Source of the DNA: Ptiloglossa arizonensis
Lineage: Eukaryota; Arthropoda; Insecta; Hymenoptera; Colletidae
DNA: 64,000 nucleotides
Reading direction: 5' to 3'
NCBI RefSeq assembly: GCF_051014685.1
Contig: NW_027478439.1
Location: 1,522,001-1,586,000, forward strand
A program made the translations under genes and the position numbers. The notes under the pieces are model-generated. The model was not told the DNA's origin and did no database searches. It saw only the letters and a list, made by a program, of their open reading frames with translations. This document shows, piece after piece, positions 50,783 to 63,328 of the stretch; position 1 is the stretch's first letter; every line of letters begins with the position of its first letter.

Positions 50783-51467
50783 ATACGTGGGGGAAATCTT
50801 CGAAAGACCCCTCCGCCGCCTGGGGAGGGGCGGGGGGAGTGTGGGATTCCTCGCGCCCGGAAGGAAACCCAACGGGTGCGGGACCTGCCCACTAAAACCC
50901 ACCACGGTGGCCATCCTCGCACTATGCAGGGGGAGCACCTGGGACCGAAAACATCATATCATCAGGTGCTCCCCCGTGCAGGGCTCTCGCGCCCGTGTCC
51001 TCCCGTTCCAGGGAAGGGAGGGGGTACTTCACCCTCCCTTCCCTGCTTTCTCCTCGGCGCTCTGGCGCCCGACGTCGGAGCAGGGCCACACTGCACCGTC
51101 ATCCCACTCCCGGGGGCCGCCCGAGGGCGGCCGTGAGTCCCACACTCACGACCGCCCACGGCCCCCATAGCCGCGCCGGAGGCACGGTTCTAGGACCGCG
51201 CCGTCGGCGCGGCTGCACCCCGGTTCGTACGCTCCCGAGGGCGGCTCTGGCCTCTCCGCCCTCGAGAGCGTCGCCGTCCCTTATTTCTCCCCCCTTAGGC
51301 GACGGGCGGTGGCACGAGACTCAAGGGCTACGTACCCCCGCCCGCCGCTCTCAGGGTGGCCTCCCCGGCCCTTGCGGAGGCCTACCCGCCCCCGGCCTCG
51401 GACGAGGCCCCTCTCGCAGTCTCCCCCTCTCGCGAATGCGGCTCGCGGCCTCCTTCTGCGAGATTAC
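49799..51467. repeat. Unit 39 (1,669 bp, five subrepeats)
   Basis: Subrepeat block 49799-50743, T tract 50757-50782 (26, the shortest in the window), element 50783-51467, type II. It is the only expanded unit with a type II element. Confidence 0.97.
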
Positions 51468-52042
51468 ACGCCGCTGGGACTTTGAAACTTTCGGCACGTA
51501 CCGAACAGTTCTTCTCTATTATCTCGAGAGCGGACACGACAACCGCACACATTGAACACACAGCAGCGTGTTGTAGCATGCCAGCTACACGGTGGTGTGC
51601 CTAACGTGTGGATAGCTCGAGATTTTTGTTCCGGACCGATGTGACCGGGAAGCAACACGCCGCTGGGATTTTGATATTTTCGGCACGTATCGAACAGTTC
51701 TTTTCTATTATCTCGAGAAAGGACACGACGACCGCACAGTTTGAGCACAAAGCAGCGAGTTGTAGCATGCCAGCTAGACGGTGGTGTGCCTAACGTGTGT
51801 ATAGCTCGAGATTTTTGTTCCGGACCGATGTGACCGGGAAGCAACACGGCGCTGGAGCGTTGAAACCTTCGGCACGTATCGAACAGTTCTTCTCTATTAT
51901 CTCGAGAATGGACACGACGTCCGCACACTTTGAGCACACAGCAGCCAGTTGTAGCATGCCAGCTACACGGTGGTGTGTCTACCGTGTGGATAGCTCGAGA
52001 TTTTTGTTGCGGACCGACGTGACCGCGACGCAATACGCCGCT

Positions 52043-52079
<37 letters not shown>

Positions 52080-52761
52080 CGTGGAGGAAATCTTCGAAAG
52101 ACCCCCCCGCCGCCTGGGGAGGGGCGGGGGGAGTGTGGGATTCCTCGCGCCCGGAAGGAAACCCATCGGGTGCGGGACCTGCCCACTAAAACCCACCACG
52201 GTGGCCATCCTCGCACTATGCAGGGGGAGCACCTGGGACCGAAAACATCATATCATCAGGTGCTCCCCCGTGCAGGGCTCTCGCGCCCGTGTCCTCCCGT
52301 TCCAGGGAAGGGAGGGGGTACTTCACCCTCCCTTCCCTGCTTTCTCCTCGGCGCTCTGGCGCCCGACGTCGGAGCAGGGCCACACTGCACCGTCATCCCA
52401 CTCCCGGGGGCCGCCCGAGGGCGGCCGTGAGTCCCACACTCACGACCGCCCACGGCCCCCATAGCCGCGCCGGAGGCACGGTTCTAGGACCGCGCCGTCG
52501 GCGCGGCTGCACCCCGGTTCGTACGCTCCCGAGGGCGGCTCTGGCCTCTCCGCCCTCGAGAGCGTCGCCGTCCCTTATTTCTCCCCCCTTAGGCGACGGG
52601 CGGTGGCACGAGACTCAAGGGCTACGTACCCCCGCCCGCCGCTCTCAGGGTGGCCTCCCCGGCCCTTGCGGAGGCCTACCCGCCCCCGGCCTCGGACGAG
52701 GCCCCTCTCGCAGTCTCCCCCTCTCGCGAATGCGGCTCGCGGCCTCCTTCTGCGAGATTAC
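51468..52761. repeat. Unit 40 (1,294 bp)
   Basis: A-B-C block 51468-52034, T tract 52048-52076 (29), element 52077-52761, type I. Private C to G at 51739. First unit with CCCATCGGG (T at 52166; units to the left have CCCAACGGG), an allele kept through unit 47. Confidence 0.97.
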
Positions 52762-53336
52762 ACGCCGCTGGGACTTTGAAACTTTCGGCACGTACCGAAC
52801 AGTTCTTCTCTATTATCTCGAGAGCGGACACGACAACCGCACACATTGAACACACAGCAGCGTGTTGTAGCATGCCAGCTACACGGTGGTGTGCCTAACG
52901 TGTGGATAGCTCGAGATTTTTGTTCCGGACCGATGTGACCGGGAAGCAACACGCCGCTGGGATTTTGATATTTTCGGCACGTATCGAACAGTTCTTTTCT
53001 ATTATCTCGAGAAAGGACACGACGACCGCACACTTTGAGCACAAAGCAGCGAGTTGTAGCATGCCAGCTAGACGGTGGTGTGCCTAACGTGTGTATAGCT
53101 CGAGATTTTTGTTCCGGACCGATGTGACCGGGAAGCAACACGGCGCTGGAGCGTTGAAACCTTCGGCACGTATCGAACAGTTCTTCTCTATTATCTCGAG
53201 AATGGACACGACGTCCGCACACTTTGAGCACACAGCAGCCAGTTGTAGCATGCCAGCTACACGGTGGTGTGTCTACCGTGTGGATAGCTCGAGATTTTTG
53301 TTGCGGACCGACGTGACCGCGACGCAATACGCCGCT

Positions 53337-53373
<37 letters not shown>

Positions 53374-54055
53374 CGTGGAGGAAATCTTCGAAAGACCCCC
53401 CCGCCGCCTGGGGAGGGGCGGGGGGAGTGTGGGATTCCTCGCGCCCGGAAGGAAACCCATCGGGTGCGGGACCTGCCCACTAAAACCCACCACGGTGGCC
53501 ATCCTCGCACTATGCAGGGGGAGCACCTGGGACCGAAAACATCATATCATCAGGTGCTCCCCCGTGCAGGGCTCTCGCGCCCGTGTCCTCCCGCTCCAGG
53601 GAAGGGAGGGGGTACTTCACCCTCCCTTCCCTGCTTTCTCCTCGGCGCTCTGGCGCCCGACGTCGGAGCAGGGCCACACTGCACCGTCATCCCACTCCCG
53701 GGGGCCGCCCGAGGGCGGCCGTGAGTCCCACACTCACGACCGCCCACGGCCCCCATAGCCGCGCCGGAGGCACGGTTCTAGGACCGCGCCGTCGGCGCGG
53801 CTGCACCCCGGTTCGTACGCTCCCGAGGGCGGCTCTGGCCTCTCCGCCCTCGAGAGCGTCGCCGTCCCTTATTTCTCCCCCCTTAGGCGACGGGCGGTGG
53901 CACGAGACTCAAGGGCTACGTACCCCCGCCCGCCGCTCTCAGGGTGGCCTCCCCGGCCCTTGCGGAGGCCTACCCGCCCCCGGCCTCGGACGAGGCCCCT
54001 CTCGCAGTCTCCCCCTCTCGCGAATGCGGCTCGCGGCCTCCTTCTGCGAGATTAC
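52762..54055. repeat. Unit 41 (1,294 bp)
   Basis: A-B-C block 52762-53328, T tract 53342-53370 (29), element 53371-54055, type I, CCCATCGGG. T to C at 53594 (CCCGCTCCAGG), shared with units 43 and 46 only. Confidence 0.97.
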
Positions 54056-55378
54056 ACGCCGCTGGGACTTTGAAACTTTCGGCACGTACCGAACAGTTCT
54101 TCTCTATTATCTCGAGAGCGGACACGACAACCGCACACATTGAACACACAGCAGCGTGTTGTAGCATGCCAGCTACACGGTGGTGTGCCTAACGTGTGGA
54201 TAGCTCGAGATTTTTGTTCCGGACCGATGTGACCGGGAAGCAACACGCCGCTGGGATTTTGATATTTTCGGCACGTATCGAACAGTTCTTTTCTATTATC
54301 TCGAGAAAGGACACGACGACCGCACACATTGAACACACAGCAGCGTGTTGTAGCATGCCAGCTACACGGTGGTGTGCCTAACGTGTGGATAGCTCGAGAT
54401 TTTTGTTCCGGACCGATGTGACCGGGAAGCAACACGCCGCTGGGATTTTGATATTTTCGGCACGTATCGAACAGTTCTTTTCTATTATCTCGAGAAAGGA
54501 CACGACGACCGCACACTTTGAGCACAAAGCAGCGAGTTGTAGCATGCCAGCTAGACGGTGGTGTGCCTAACGTGTGTATAGCTCGAGATTTTCTTTCCGG
54601 ACCGATGTGACCGGGAAGCAACACGGCGCTGGAGCGTTGAAACTTTCGGCACGTATCGAACAGTTCTTCTCTATTATCTCGAGAAAGGACACGACGACCG
54701 CACACTTTGAGCACACAGCAGCGAGTTGTAGCATGCCAGCTAGACGGTGGTGTGCCTAACGTGTGTATAGCTCGAGATTTTTGTTCCGGACCGATGTGAC
54801 CGGGAAGCAACACGCCGCTGGGATTTTGATATTTTCGGCACGTATCGAACAGTTCTTTTCTATTATCTCGAGAAAGGACACGACGACCGCACACTTTGAG
54901 CACACAGCAGCGAGTTGTAGCATGCCAGCTAGACGGTGGTGTGCCTAACGTGTGTATAGCTCGAGATTTTTGTTCCGGACCGATGTGACCGGGAAGCAAC
55001 ACGGCGCTGGAGCGTTGAAACTTTCGGCACGTATCGAACAGTTCTTCTCTATTATCTCGAGAAAGGACACGACGACCGCACACTTTGAGCACACAGCAGC
55101 GAGTTGTAGCATGCCAGCTAGACGGTGGTGTGCCTAACGTGTGTATAGCTCGAGATTTTTGTTCCGGACCGATGTGACCGGGAAGCAACACGGCGCTGGA
55201 GCGTTGAAACTTTCGGCACGTATCGAACAGTTCTTCTCTATTATCTCGAGAACGGACACGACGTCCGCACACTTTGAGCACACAGCAGCCAGTTGTAGCA
55301 TGCCAGCTACACGGTGGTGTGTCTACCGTGTGGATAGCTCGAGATTTTTGTTGCGGACCGACGTGACCGCGACGCAAT
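54056..55378. repeat. Expanded block of seven 189-bp subrepeats (unit 42)
   Basis: Subrepeats start at 54056 (A), 54245 (B head with A tail), 54434 (B), 54623 (C head with B tail), 54812 (B with GCACACAGCAGCG), 55001 (C head with B tail) and 55190 (C with AAACTTTCGG and GAGAACGGACACG). The order combines the second subrepeat seen in unit 39 with the interior seen in unit 37. Confidence 0.93.
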
Positions 55379-55386
55379 ACGCCGCT

Positions 55387-55422
<36 letters not shown>

Positions 55423-56104
55423 CGTGGAGGAAATCTTCGAAAGACCCCCCCGCCGCCTGGGGAGGGGCGGGGGGAGTGTGGGATTCCTCGCGCCCGGAAG
55501 GAAACCCATCGGGTGCGGGACCTGCCCACTAAAACCCACCACGGTGGCCATCCTCGCACTATGCAGGGGGAGCACCTGGGACCGAAAACATCATATCATC
55601 AGGTGCTCCCCCGTGCAGGGCTCTCGCGCCCGTGTCCTCCCGTTCCAGGGAAGGGAGGGGGTACTTCACCCTCCCTTCCCTGCTTTCTCCTCGGCGCTCT
55701 GGCGCCCGACGTCGGAGCAGGGCCACACTGCACCGTCATCCCACTCCCGGGGGCCGCCCGAGGGCGGCCGTGAGTCCCACACTCACGACCGCCCACGGCC
55801 CCCATAGCCGCGCCGGAGGCACGGTTCTAGGACCGCGCCGTCGGCGCGGCTGCACCCCGGTTCGTACGCTCCCGAGGGCGGCTCTGGCCTCTCCGCCCTC
55901 GAGAGCGTCGCCGTCCCTTATTTCTCCCCCCTTAGGCGACGGGCGGTGGCACGAGACTCAAGGGCTACGTACCCCCGCCCGCCGCTCTCAGGGTGGCCTC
56001 CCCGGCCCTTGCGGAGGCCTACCCGCCCCCGGCCTCGGACGAGGCCCCTCTCGCAGTCTCCCCCTCTCGCGAATGCGGCTCGCGGCCTCCTTCTGCGAGA
56101 TTAC
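54056..56104. repeat. Unit 42 (2,049 bp, seven subrepeats)
   Basis: Subrepeat block 54056-55378, T tract 55392-55419 (28), element 55420-56104, type I, CCCATCGGG. Same subrepeat order as unit 44. Confidence 0.97.
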
Positions 56105-56679
56105 ACGCCGCTGGGACTTTGAAACTTTCGGCACGTACCGAACAGTTCTTCTCTATTATCTCGAGAGCGGACACGACAACCGCACACATTGAACACACAG
56201 CAGCGTGTTGTAGCATGCCAGCTACACGGTGGTGTGCCTAACGTGTGGATAGCTCGAGATTTTTGTTCCGGACCGATGTGACCGGGAAGCAACACGCCGC
56301 TGGGATTTTGATATTTTCGGCACGTATCGAACAGTTCTTTTCTATTATCTCGAGAAAGGACACGACGACCGCACACTTTGAGCACAAAGCAGCGAGTTGT
56401 AGCATGCCAGCTAGACGGTGGTGTGCCTAACGTGTGTATAGCTCGAGATTTTTGTTCCGGACCGATGTGACCGGGAAGCAACACGGCGCTGGAGCGTTGA
56501 AACCTTCGGCACGTATCGAACAGTTCTTCTCTATTATCTCGAGAATGGACACGACGTCCGCACACTTTGAGCACACAGCAGCCAGTTGTAGCATGCCAGC
56601 TACACGGTGGTGTGTCTACCGTGTGGATAGCTCGAGATTTTTGTTGCGGACCGACGTGACCGCGACGCAATACGCCGCT

Positions 56680-56715
<36 letters not shown>

Positions 56716-57397
56716 CGTGGAGGAAATCTTCGAAAGACCCCCCCGCCGCCTGGGGAGGGGCGGGGGGAGTGTGGGATTCCTCGCGCCCGGAAGGAAACCC
56801 ATCGGGTGCGGGACCTGCCCACTAAAACCCACCACGGTGGCCATCCTCGCACTATGCAGGGGGAGCACCTGGGACCGAAAACATCATATCATCAGGTGCT
56901 CCCCCGTGCAGGGCTCTCGCGCCCGTGTCCTCCCGCTCCAGGGAAGGGAGGGGGTACTTCACCCTCCCTTCCCTGCTTTCTCCTCGGCGCTCTGGCGCCC
57001 GACGTCGGAGCAGGGCCACACTGCACCGTCATCCCACTCCCGGGGGCCGCCCGAGGGCGGCCGTGAGTCCCACACTCACGACCGCCCACGGCCCCCATAG
57101 CCGCGCCGGAGGCACGGTTCTAGGACCGCGCCGTCGGCGCGGCTGCACCCCGGTTCGTACGCTCCCGAGGGCGGCTCTGGCCTCTCCGCCCTCGAGAGCG
57201 TCGCCGTCCCTTATTTCTCCCCCCTTAGGCGACGGGCGGTGGCACGAGACTCAAGGGCTACGTACCCCCGCCCGCCGCTCTCAGGGTGGCCTCCCCGGCC
57301 CTTGCGGAGGCCTACCCGCCCCCGGCCTCGGACGAGGCCCCTCTCGCAGTCTCCCCCTCTCGCGAATGCGGCTCGCGGCCTCCTTCTGCGAGATTAC
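56105..57397. repeat. Unit 43 (1,293 bp)
   Basis: A-B-C block 56105-56671, T tract 56685-56712 (28), element 56713-57397, type I, CCCATCGGG; CCCGCTCCAGG allele (C at 56936). Confidence 0.97.
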
Positions 57398-58720
57398 ACG
57401 CCGCTGGGACTTTGAAACTTTCGGCACGTACCGAACAGTTCTTCTCTATTATCTCGAGAGCGGACACGACAACCGCACACATTGAACACACAGCAGCGTG
57501 TTGTAGCATGCCAGCTACACGGTGGTGTGCCTAACGTGTGGATAGCTCGAGATTTTTGTTCCGGACCGATGTGACCGGGAAGCAACACGCCGCTGGGATT
57601 TTGATATTTTCGGCACGTATCGAACAGTTCTTTTCTATTATCTCGAGAAAGGACACGACGACCGCACACATTGAACACACAGCAGCGTGTTGTAGCATGC
57701 CAGCTACACGGTGGTGTGCCTAACGTGTGGATAGCTCGAGATTTTTGTTCCGGACCGATGTGACCGGGAAGCAACACGCCGCTGGGATTTTGATATTTTC
57801 GGCACGTATCGAACAGTTCTTTTCTATTATCTCGAGAAAGGACACGACGACCGCACACTTTGAGCACAAAGCAGCGAGTTGTAGCATGCCAGCTAGACGG
57901 TGGTGTGCCTAACGTGTGTATAGCTCGAGATTTTCTTTCCGGACCGATGTGACCGGGAAGCAACACGGCGCTGGAGCGTTGAAACTTTCGGCACGTATCG
58001 AACAGTTCTTCTCTATTATCTCGAGAAAGGACACGACGACCGCACACTTTGAGCACACAGCAGCGAGTTGTAGCATGCCAGCTAGACGGTGGTGTGCCTA
58101 ACGTGTGTATAGCTCGAGATTTTTGTTCCGGACCGATGTGACCGGGAAGCAACACGCCGCTGGGATTTTGATATTTTCGGCACGTATCGAACAGTTCTTT
58201 TCTATTATCTCGAGAAAGGACACGACGACCGCACACTTTGAGCACACAGCAGCGAGTTGTAGCATGCCAGCTAGACGGTGGTGTGCCTAACGTGTGTATA
58301 GCTCGAGATTTTTGTTCCGGACCGATGTGACCGGGAAGCAACACGGCGCTGGAGCGTTGAAACTTTCGGCACGTATCGAACAGTTCTTCTCTATTATCTC
58401 GAGAAAGGACACGACGACCGCACACTTTGAGCACACAGCAGCGAGTTGTAGCATGCCAGCTAGACGGTGGTGTGCCTAACGTGTGTATAGCTCGAGATTT
58501 TTGTTCCGGACCGATGTGACCGGGAAGCAACACGGCGCTGGAGCGTTGAAACTTTCGGCACGTATCGAACAGTTCTTCTCTATTATCTCGAGAACGGACA
58601 CGACGTCCGCACACTTTGAGCACACAGCAGCCAGTTGTAGCATGCCAGCTACACGGTGGTGTGTCTACCGTGTGGATAGCTCGAGATTTTTGTTGCGGAC
58701 CGACGTGACCGCGACGCAAT
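57398..58720. repeat. Expanded block of seven 189-bp subrepeats (unit 44)
   Basis: Subrepeats start at 57398 (A), 57587 (B head with A tail), 57776 (B), 57965 (C head with B tail), 58154 (B with GCACACAGCAGCG), 58343 (C head with B tail) and 58532 (C with AAACTTTCGG and GAGAACGGACACG). I saw no difference from the unit 42 block. Confidence 0.93.
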
Positions 58721-58728
58721 ACGCCGCT

Positions 58729-58764
<36 letters not shown>

Positions 58765-59446
58765 CGTGGAGGAAATCTTCGAAAGACCCCCCCGCCGCCT
58801 GGGGAGGGGCGGGGGGAGTGTGGGATTCCTCGCGCCCGGAAGGAAACCCATCGGGTGCGGGACCTGCCCACTAAAACCCACCACGGTGGCCATCCTCGCA
58901 CTATGCAGGGGGAGCACCTGGGACCGAAAACATCATATCATCAGGTGCTCCCCCGTGCAGGGCTCTCGCGCCCGTGTCCTCCCGTTCCAGGGAAGGGAGG
59001 GGGTACTTCACCCTCCCTTCCCTGCTTTCTCCTCGGCGCTCTGGCGCCCGACGTCGGAGCAGGGCCACACTGCACCGTCATCCCACTCCCGGGGGCCGCC
59101 CGAGGGCGGCCGTGAGTCCCACACTCACGACCGCCCACGGCCCCCATAGCCGCGCCGGAGGCACGGTTCTAGGACCGCGCCGTCGGCGCGGCTGCACCCC
59201 GGTTCGTACGCTCCCGAGGGCGGCTCTGGCCTCTCCGCCCTCGAGAGCGTCGCCGTCCCTTATTTCTCCCCCCTTAGGCGACGGGCGGTGGCACGAGACT
59301 CAAGGGCTACGTACCCCCGCCCGCCGCTCTCAGGGTGGCCTCCCCGGCCCTTGCGGAGGCCTACCCGCCCCCGGCCTCGGACGAGGCCCCTCTCGCAGTC
59401 TCCCCCTCTCGCGAATGCGGCTCGCGGCCTCCTTCTGCGAGATTAC
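57398..59446. repeat. Unit 44 (2,049 bp, seven subrepeats)
   Basis: Subrepeat block 57398-58720, T tract 58734-58761 (28), element 58762-59446, type I, CCCATCGGG. It shows the same seven subrepeats, T-tract length and element alleles as unit 42. Confidence 0.97.
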
Positions 59447-60021
59447 ACGCCGCTGGGACTTTGAAACTTTCGGCACGTACCGAACAGTTCTTCTCTATTA
59501 TCTCGAGAGCGGACACGACAACCGCACACATTGAACACACAGCAGCGTGTTGTAGCATGCCAGCTACACGGTGGTGTGCCTAACGTGTGGATAGCTCGAG
59601 ATTTTTGTTCCGGACCGATGTGACCGGGAAGCAACACGCCGCTGGGATTTTGATATTTTCGGCACGTATCGAACAGTTCTTTTCTATTATCTCGAGAAAG
59701 GACACGACGACCGCACACTTTGAGCACAAAGCAGCGAGTTGTAGCATGCCAGCTAGACGGTGGTGTGCCTAACGTGTGTATAGCTCGAGATTTTTGTTCC
59801 GGACCGATGTGACCGGGAAGCAACACGGCGCTGGAGCGTTGAAACCTTCGGCACGTATCGAACAGTTCTTCTCTATTATCTCGAGAATGGACACGACGTC
59901 CGCACACTTTGAGCACACAGCAGCCAGTTGTAGCATGCCAGCTACACGGTGGTGTGTCTACCGTGTGGATAGCTCGAGATTTTTGTTGCGGACCGACGTG
60001 ACCGCGACGCAATACGCCGCT

Positions 60022-60058
<37 letters not shown>

Positions 60059-60740
60059 CGTGGAGGAAATCTTCGAAAGACCCCCCCGCCGCCTGGGGAG
60101 GGGCGGGGGGAGTGTGGGATTCCTCGCGCCCGGAAGGAAACCCATCGGGTGCGGGACCTGCCCACTAAAACCCACCACGGTGGCCATCCTCGCACTATGC
60201 AGGGGGAGCACCTGGGACCGAAAACATCATATCATCAGGTGCTCCCCCGTGCAGGGCTCTCGCGCCCGTGTCCTCCCGTTCCAGGGAAGGGAGGGGGTAC
60301 TTCACCCTCCCTTCCCTGCTTTCTCCTCGGCGCTCTGGCGCCCGACGTCGGAGCAGGGCCACACTGCACCGTCATCCCACTCCCGGGGGCCGCCCGAGGG
60401 CGGCCGTGAGTCCCACACTCACGACCGCCCACGGCCCCCATAGCCGCGCCGGAGGCACGGTTCTAGGACCGCGCCGTCGGCGCGGCTGCACCCCGGTTCG
60501 TACGCTCCCGAGGGCGGCTCTGGCCTCTCCGCCCTCGAGAGCGTCGCCGTCCCTTATTTCTCCCCCCTTAGGCGACGGGCGGTGGCACGAGACTCAAGGG
60601 CTACGTACCCCCGCCCGCCGCTCTCAGGGTGGCCTCCCCGGCCCTTGCGGAGGCCTACCCGCCCCCGGCCTCGGACGAGGCCCCTCTCGCAGTCTCCCCC
60701 TCTCGCGAATGCGGCTCGCGGCCTCCTTCTGCGAGATTAC
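59447..60740. repeat. Unit 45 (1,294 bp)
   Basis: A-B-C block 59447-60013, T tract 60027-60055 (29), element 60056-60740, type I, CCCATCGGG, ordinary CCCGTTCCAGG. Confidence 0.97.
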
Positions 60741-61315
60741 ACGCCGCTGGGACTTTGAAACTTTCGGCACGTACCGAACAGTTCTTCTCTATTATCTCGA
60801 GAGCGGACACGACAACCGCACACATTGAACACACAGCAGCGTGTTGTAGCATGCCAGCTACACGGTGGTGTGCCTAACGTGTGGATAGCTCGAGATTTTT
60901 GTTCCGGACCGATGTGACCGGGAAGCAACACGCCGCTGGGATTTTGATATTTTCGGCACGTATCGAACAGTTCTTTTCTATTATCTCGAGAAAGGACACG
61001 ACGACCGCACACTTTGAGCACAAAGCAGCGAGTTGTAGCATGCCAGCTAGACGGTGGTGTGCCTAACGTGTGTATAGCTCGAGATTTTTGTTCCGGACCG
61101 ATGTGACCGGGAAGCAACACGGCGCTGGAGCGTTGAAACCTTCGGCACGTATCGAACAGTTCTTCTCTATTATCTCGAGAATGGACACGACGTCCGCACA
61201 CTTTGAGCACACAGCAGCCAGTTGTAGCATGCCAGCTACACGGTGGTGTGTCTACCGTGTGGATAGCTCGAGATTTTTGTTGCGGACCGACGTGACCGCG
61301 ACGCAATACGCCGCT

Positions 61316-61352
<37 letters not shown>

Positions 61353-62034
61353 CGTGGAGGAAATCTTCGAAAGACCCCCCCGCCGCCTGGGGAGGGGCGG
61401 GGGGAGTGTGGGATTCCTCGCGCCCGGAAGGAAACCCATCGGGTGCGGGACCTGCCCACTAAAACCCACCACGGTGGCCATCCTCGCACTATGCAGGGGG
61501 AGCACCTGGGACCGAAAACATCATATCATCAGGTGCTCCCCCGTGCAGGGCTCTCGCGCCCGTGTCCTCCCGCTCCAGGGAAGGGAGGGGGTACTTCACC
61601 CTCCCTTCCCTGCTTTCTCCTCGGCGCTCTGGCGCCCGACGTCGGAGCAGGGCCACACTGCACCGTCATCCCACTCCCGGGGGCCGCCCGAGGGCGGCCG
61701 TGAGTCCCACACTCACGACCGCCCACGGCCCCCATAGCCGCGCCGGAGGCACGGTTCTAGGACCGCGCCGTCGGCGCGGCTGCACCCCGGTTCGTACGCT
61801 CCCGAGGGCGGCTCTGGCCTCTCCGCCCTCGAGAGCGTCGCCGTCCCTTATTTCTCCCCCCTTAGGCGACGGGCGGTGGCACGAGACTCAAGGGCTACGT
61901 ACCCCCGCCCGCCGCTCTCAGGGTGGCCTCCCCGGCCCTTGCGGAGGCCTACCCGCCCCCGGCCTCGGACGAGGCCCCTCTCGCAGTCTCCCCCTCTCGC
62001 GAATGCGGCTCGCGGCCTCCTTCTGCGAGATTAC
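60741..62034. repeat. Unit 46 (1,294 bp)
   Basis: A-B-C block 60741-61307, T tract 61321-61349 (29), element 61350-62034, type I, CCCATCGGG; CCCGCTCCAGG allele (C at 61573). Confidence 0.97.
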
Positions 62035-62609
62035 ACGCCGCTGGGACTTTGAAACTTTCGGCACGTACCGAACAGTTCTTCTCTATTATCTCGAGAGCGG
62101 ACACGACAACCGCACACATTGAACACACAGCAGCGTGTTGTAGCATGCCAGCTACACGGTGGTGTGCCTAACGTGTGGATAGCTCGAGATTTTTGTTCCG
62201 GACCGATGTGACCGGGAAGCAACACGCCGCTGGGATTTTGATATTTTCGGCACGTATCGAACAGTTCTTTTCTATTATCTCGAGAAAGGACACGACGACC
62301 GCACACTTTGAGCACAAAGCAGCGAGTTGTAGCATGCCAGCTAGACGGTGGTGTGCCTAACGTGTGTATAGCTCGAGATTTTTGTTCCGGACCGATGTGA
62401 CCGGGAAGCAACACGGCGCTGGAGCGTTGAAACCTTCGGCACGTATCGAACAGTTCTTCTCTATTATCTCGAGAATGGACACGACGTCCGCACACTTTGA
62501 GCACACAGCAGCCAGTTGTAGCATGCCAGCTACACGGTGGTGTGTCTACCGTGTGGATAGCTCGAGATTTTTGTTGCGGACCGACGTGACCGCGACGCAA
62601 TACGCCGCT

Positions 62610-62646
<37 letters not shown>

Positions 62647-63328
62647 CGTGGAGGAAATCTTCGAAAGACCCCCCCGCCGCCTGGGGAGGGGCGGGGGGAG
62701 TGTGGGATTCCTCGCGCCCGGAAGGAAACCCATCGGGTGTGGGACCTGCCCACTAAAACCCACCACGGTGGCCATCCTCGCACTATGCAGGGGGAGCACC
62801 TGGGACCGAAAACATCATATCATCAGGTGCTCCCCCGTGCAGGGCTCTCGCGCCCGTGTCCTCCCGTTCCAGGGAAGGGAGGGGGTACTTCACCCTCCCT
62901 TCCCTGCTTTCTCCTCGGCGCTCTGGCGCCCGACGTCGGAGCAGGGCCACACTGCACCGTCATCCCACTCCCGGGGGCCGCCCGAGGGCGGCCGTGAGTC
63001 CCACACTCACGACCGCCCACGGCCCCCATAGCCGCGCCGGAGGCACGGTTCTAGGACCGCGCCGTCGGCGCGGCTGCACCCCGGTTCGTACGCTCCCGAG
63101 GGCGGCTCTGGCCTCTCCGCCCTCGAGAGCGTCGCCGTCCCTTATTTCTCCCCCCTTAGGCGACGGGCGGTGGCACGAGACTCAAGGGCTACGTACCCCC
63201 GCCCGCCGCTCTCAGGGTGGCCTCCCCGGCCCTTGCGGAGGCCTACCCGCCCCCGGCCTCGGACGAGGCCCCTCTCGCAGTCTCCCCCTCTCGCGAATGC
63301 GGCTCGCGGCCTCCTTCTGCGAGATTAC
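62035..63328. repeat. Unit 47 (1,294 bp)
   Basis: A-B-C block 62035-62601, T tract 62615-62643 (29), element 62644-63328, type I, CCCATCGGG. Private C to T at 62740. Confidence 0.97.

Larger units (their letters stand above)
54056..60740. repeat. Two-unit duplication (units 42-43 and 44-45, 3,342 and 3,343 bp)
   Basis: A seven-subrepeat unit followed by an ordinary unit occurs twice in a row. The expanded units look the same. The ordinary ones differ at the CCCG[C/T]TCCAGG site (C at 56936 in unit 43, T in unit 45) and by one T in the T tract, so duplication was followed by, or overlapped with, a small conversion or a shifted crossover. Confidence 0.75.

Noticed and set aside
54052..55575. 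Long minus-strand open frame of 507 codons (and 439, 375, 255 and 250 codons in other units) with 63-residue repeats
   Set aside because: The repeat is 189 bp, or 63 codons, so one stop-free frame stays open however many copies are added. The frame begins inside the element and reads its poly(A) as polylysine, so its register depends on tract length (26-29). CATGTCAGCTAG puts a TGA in frame in 14 of 48 units, and one extra T shifts it in units 7, 11 and 15. No selection for coding is visible.
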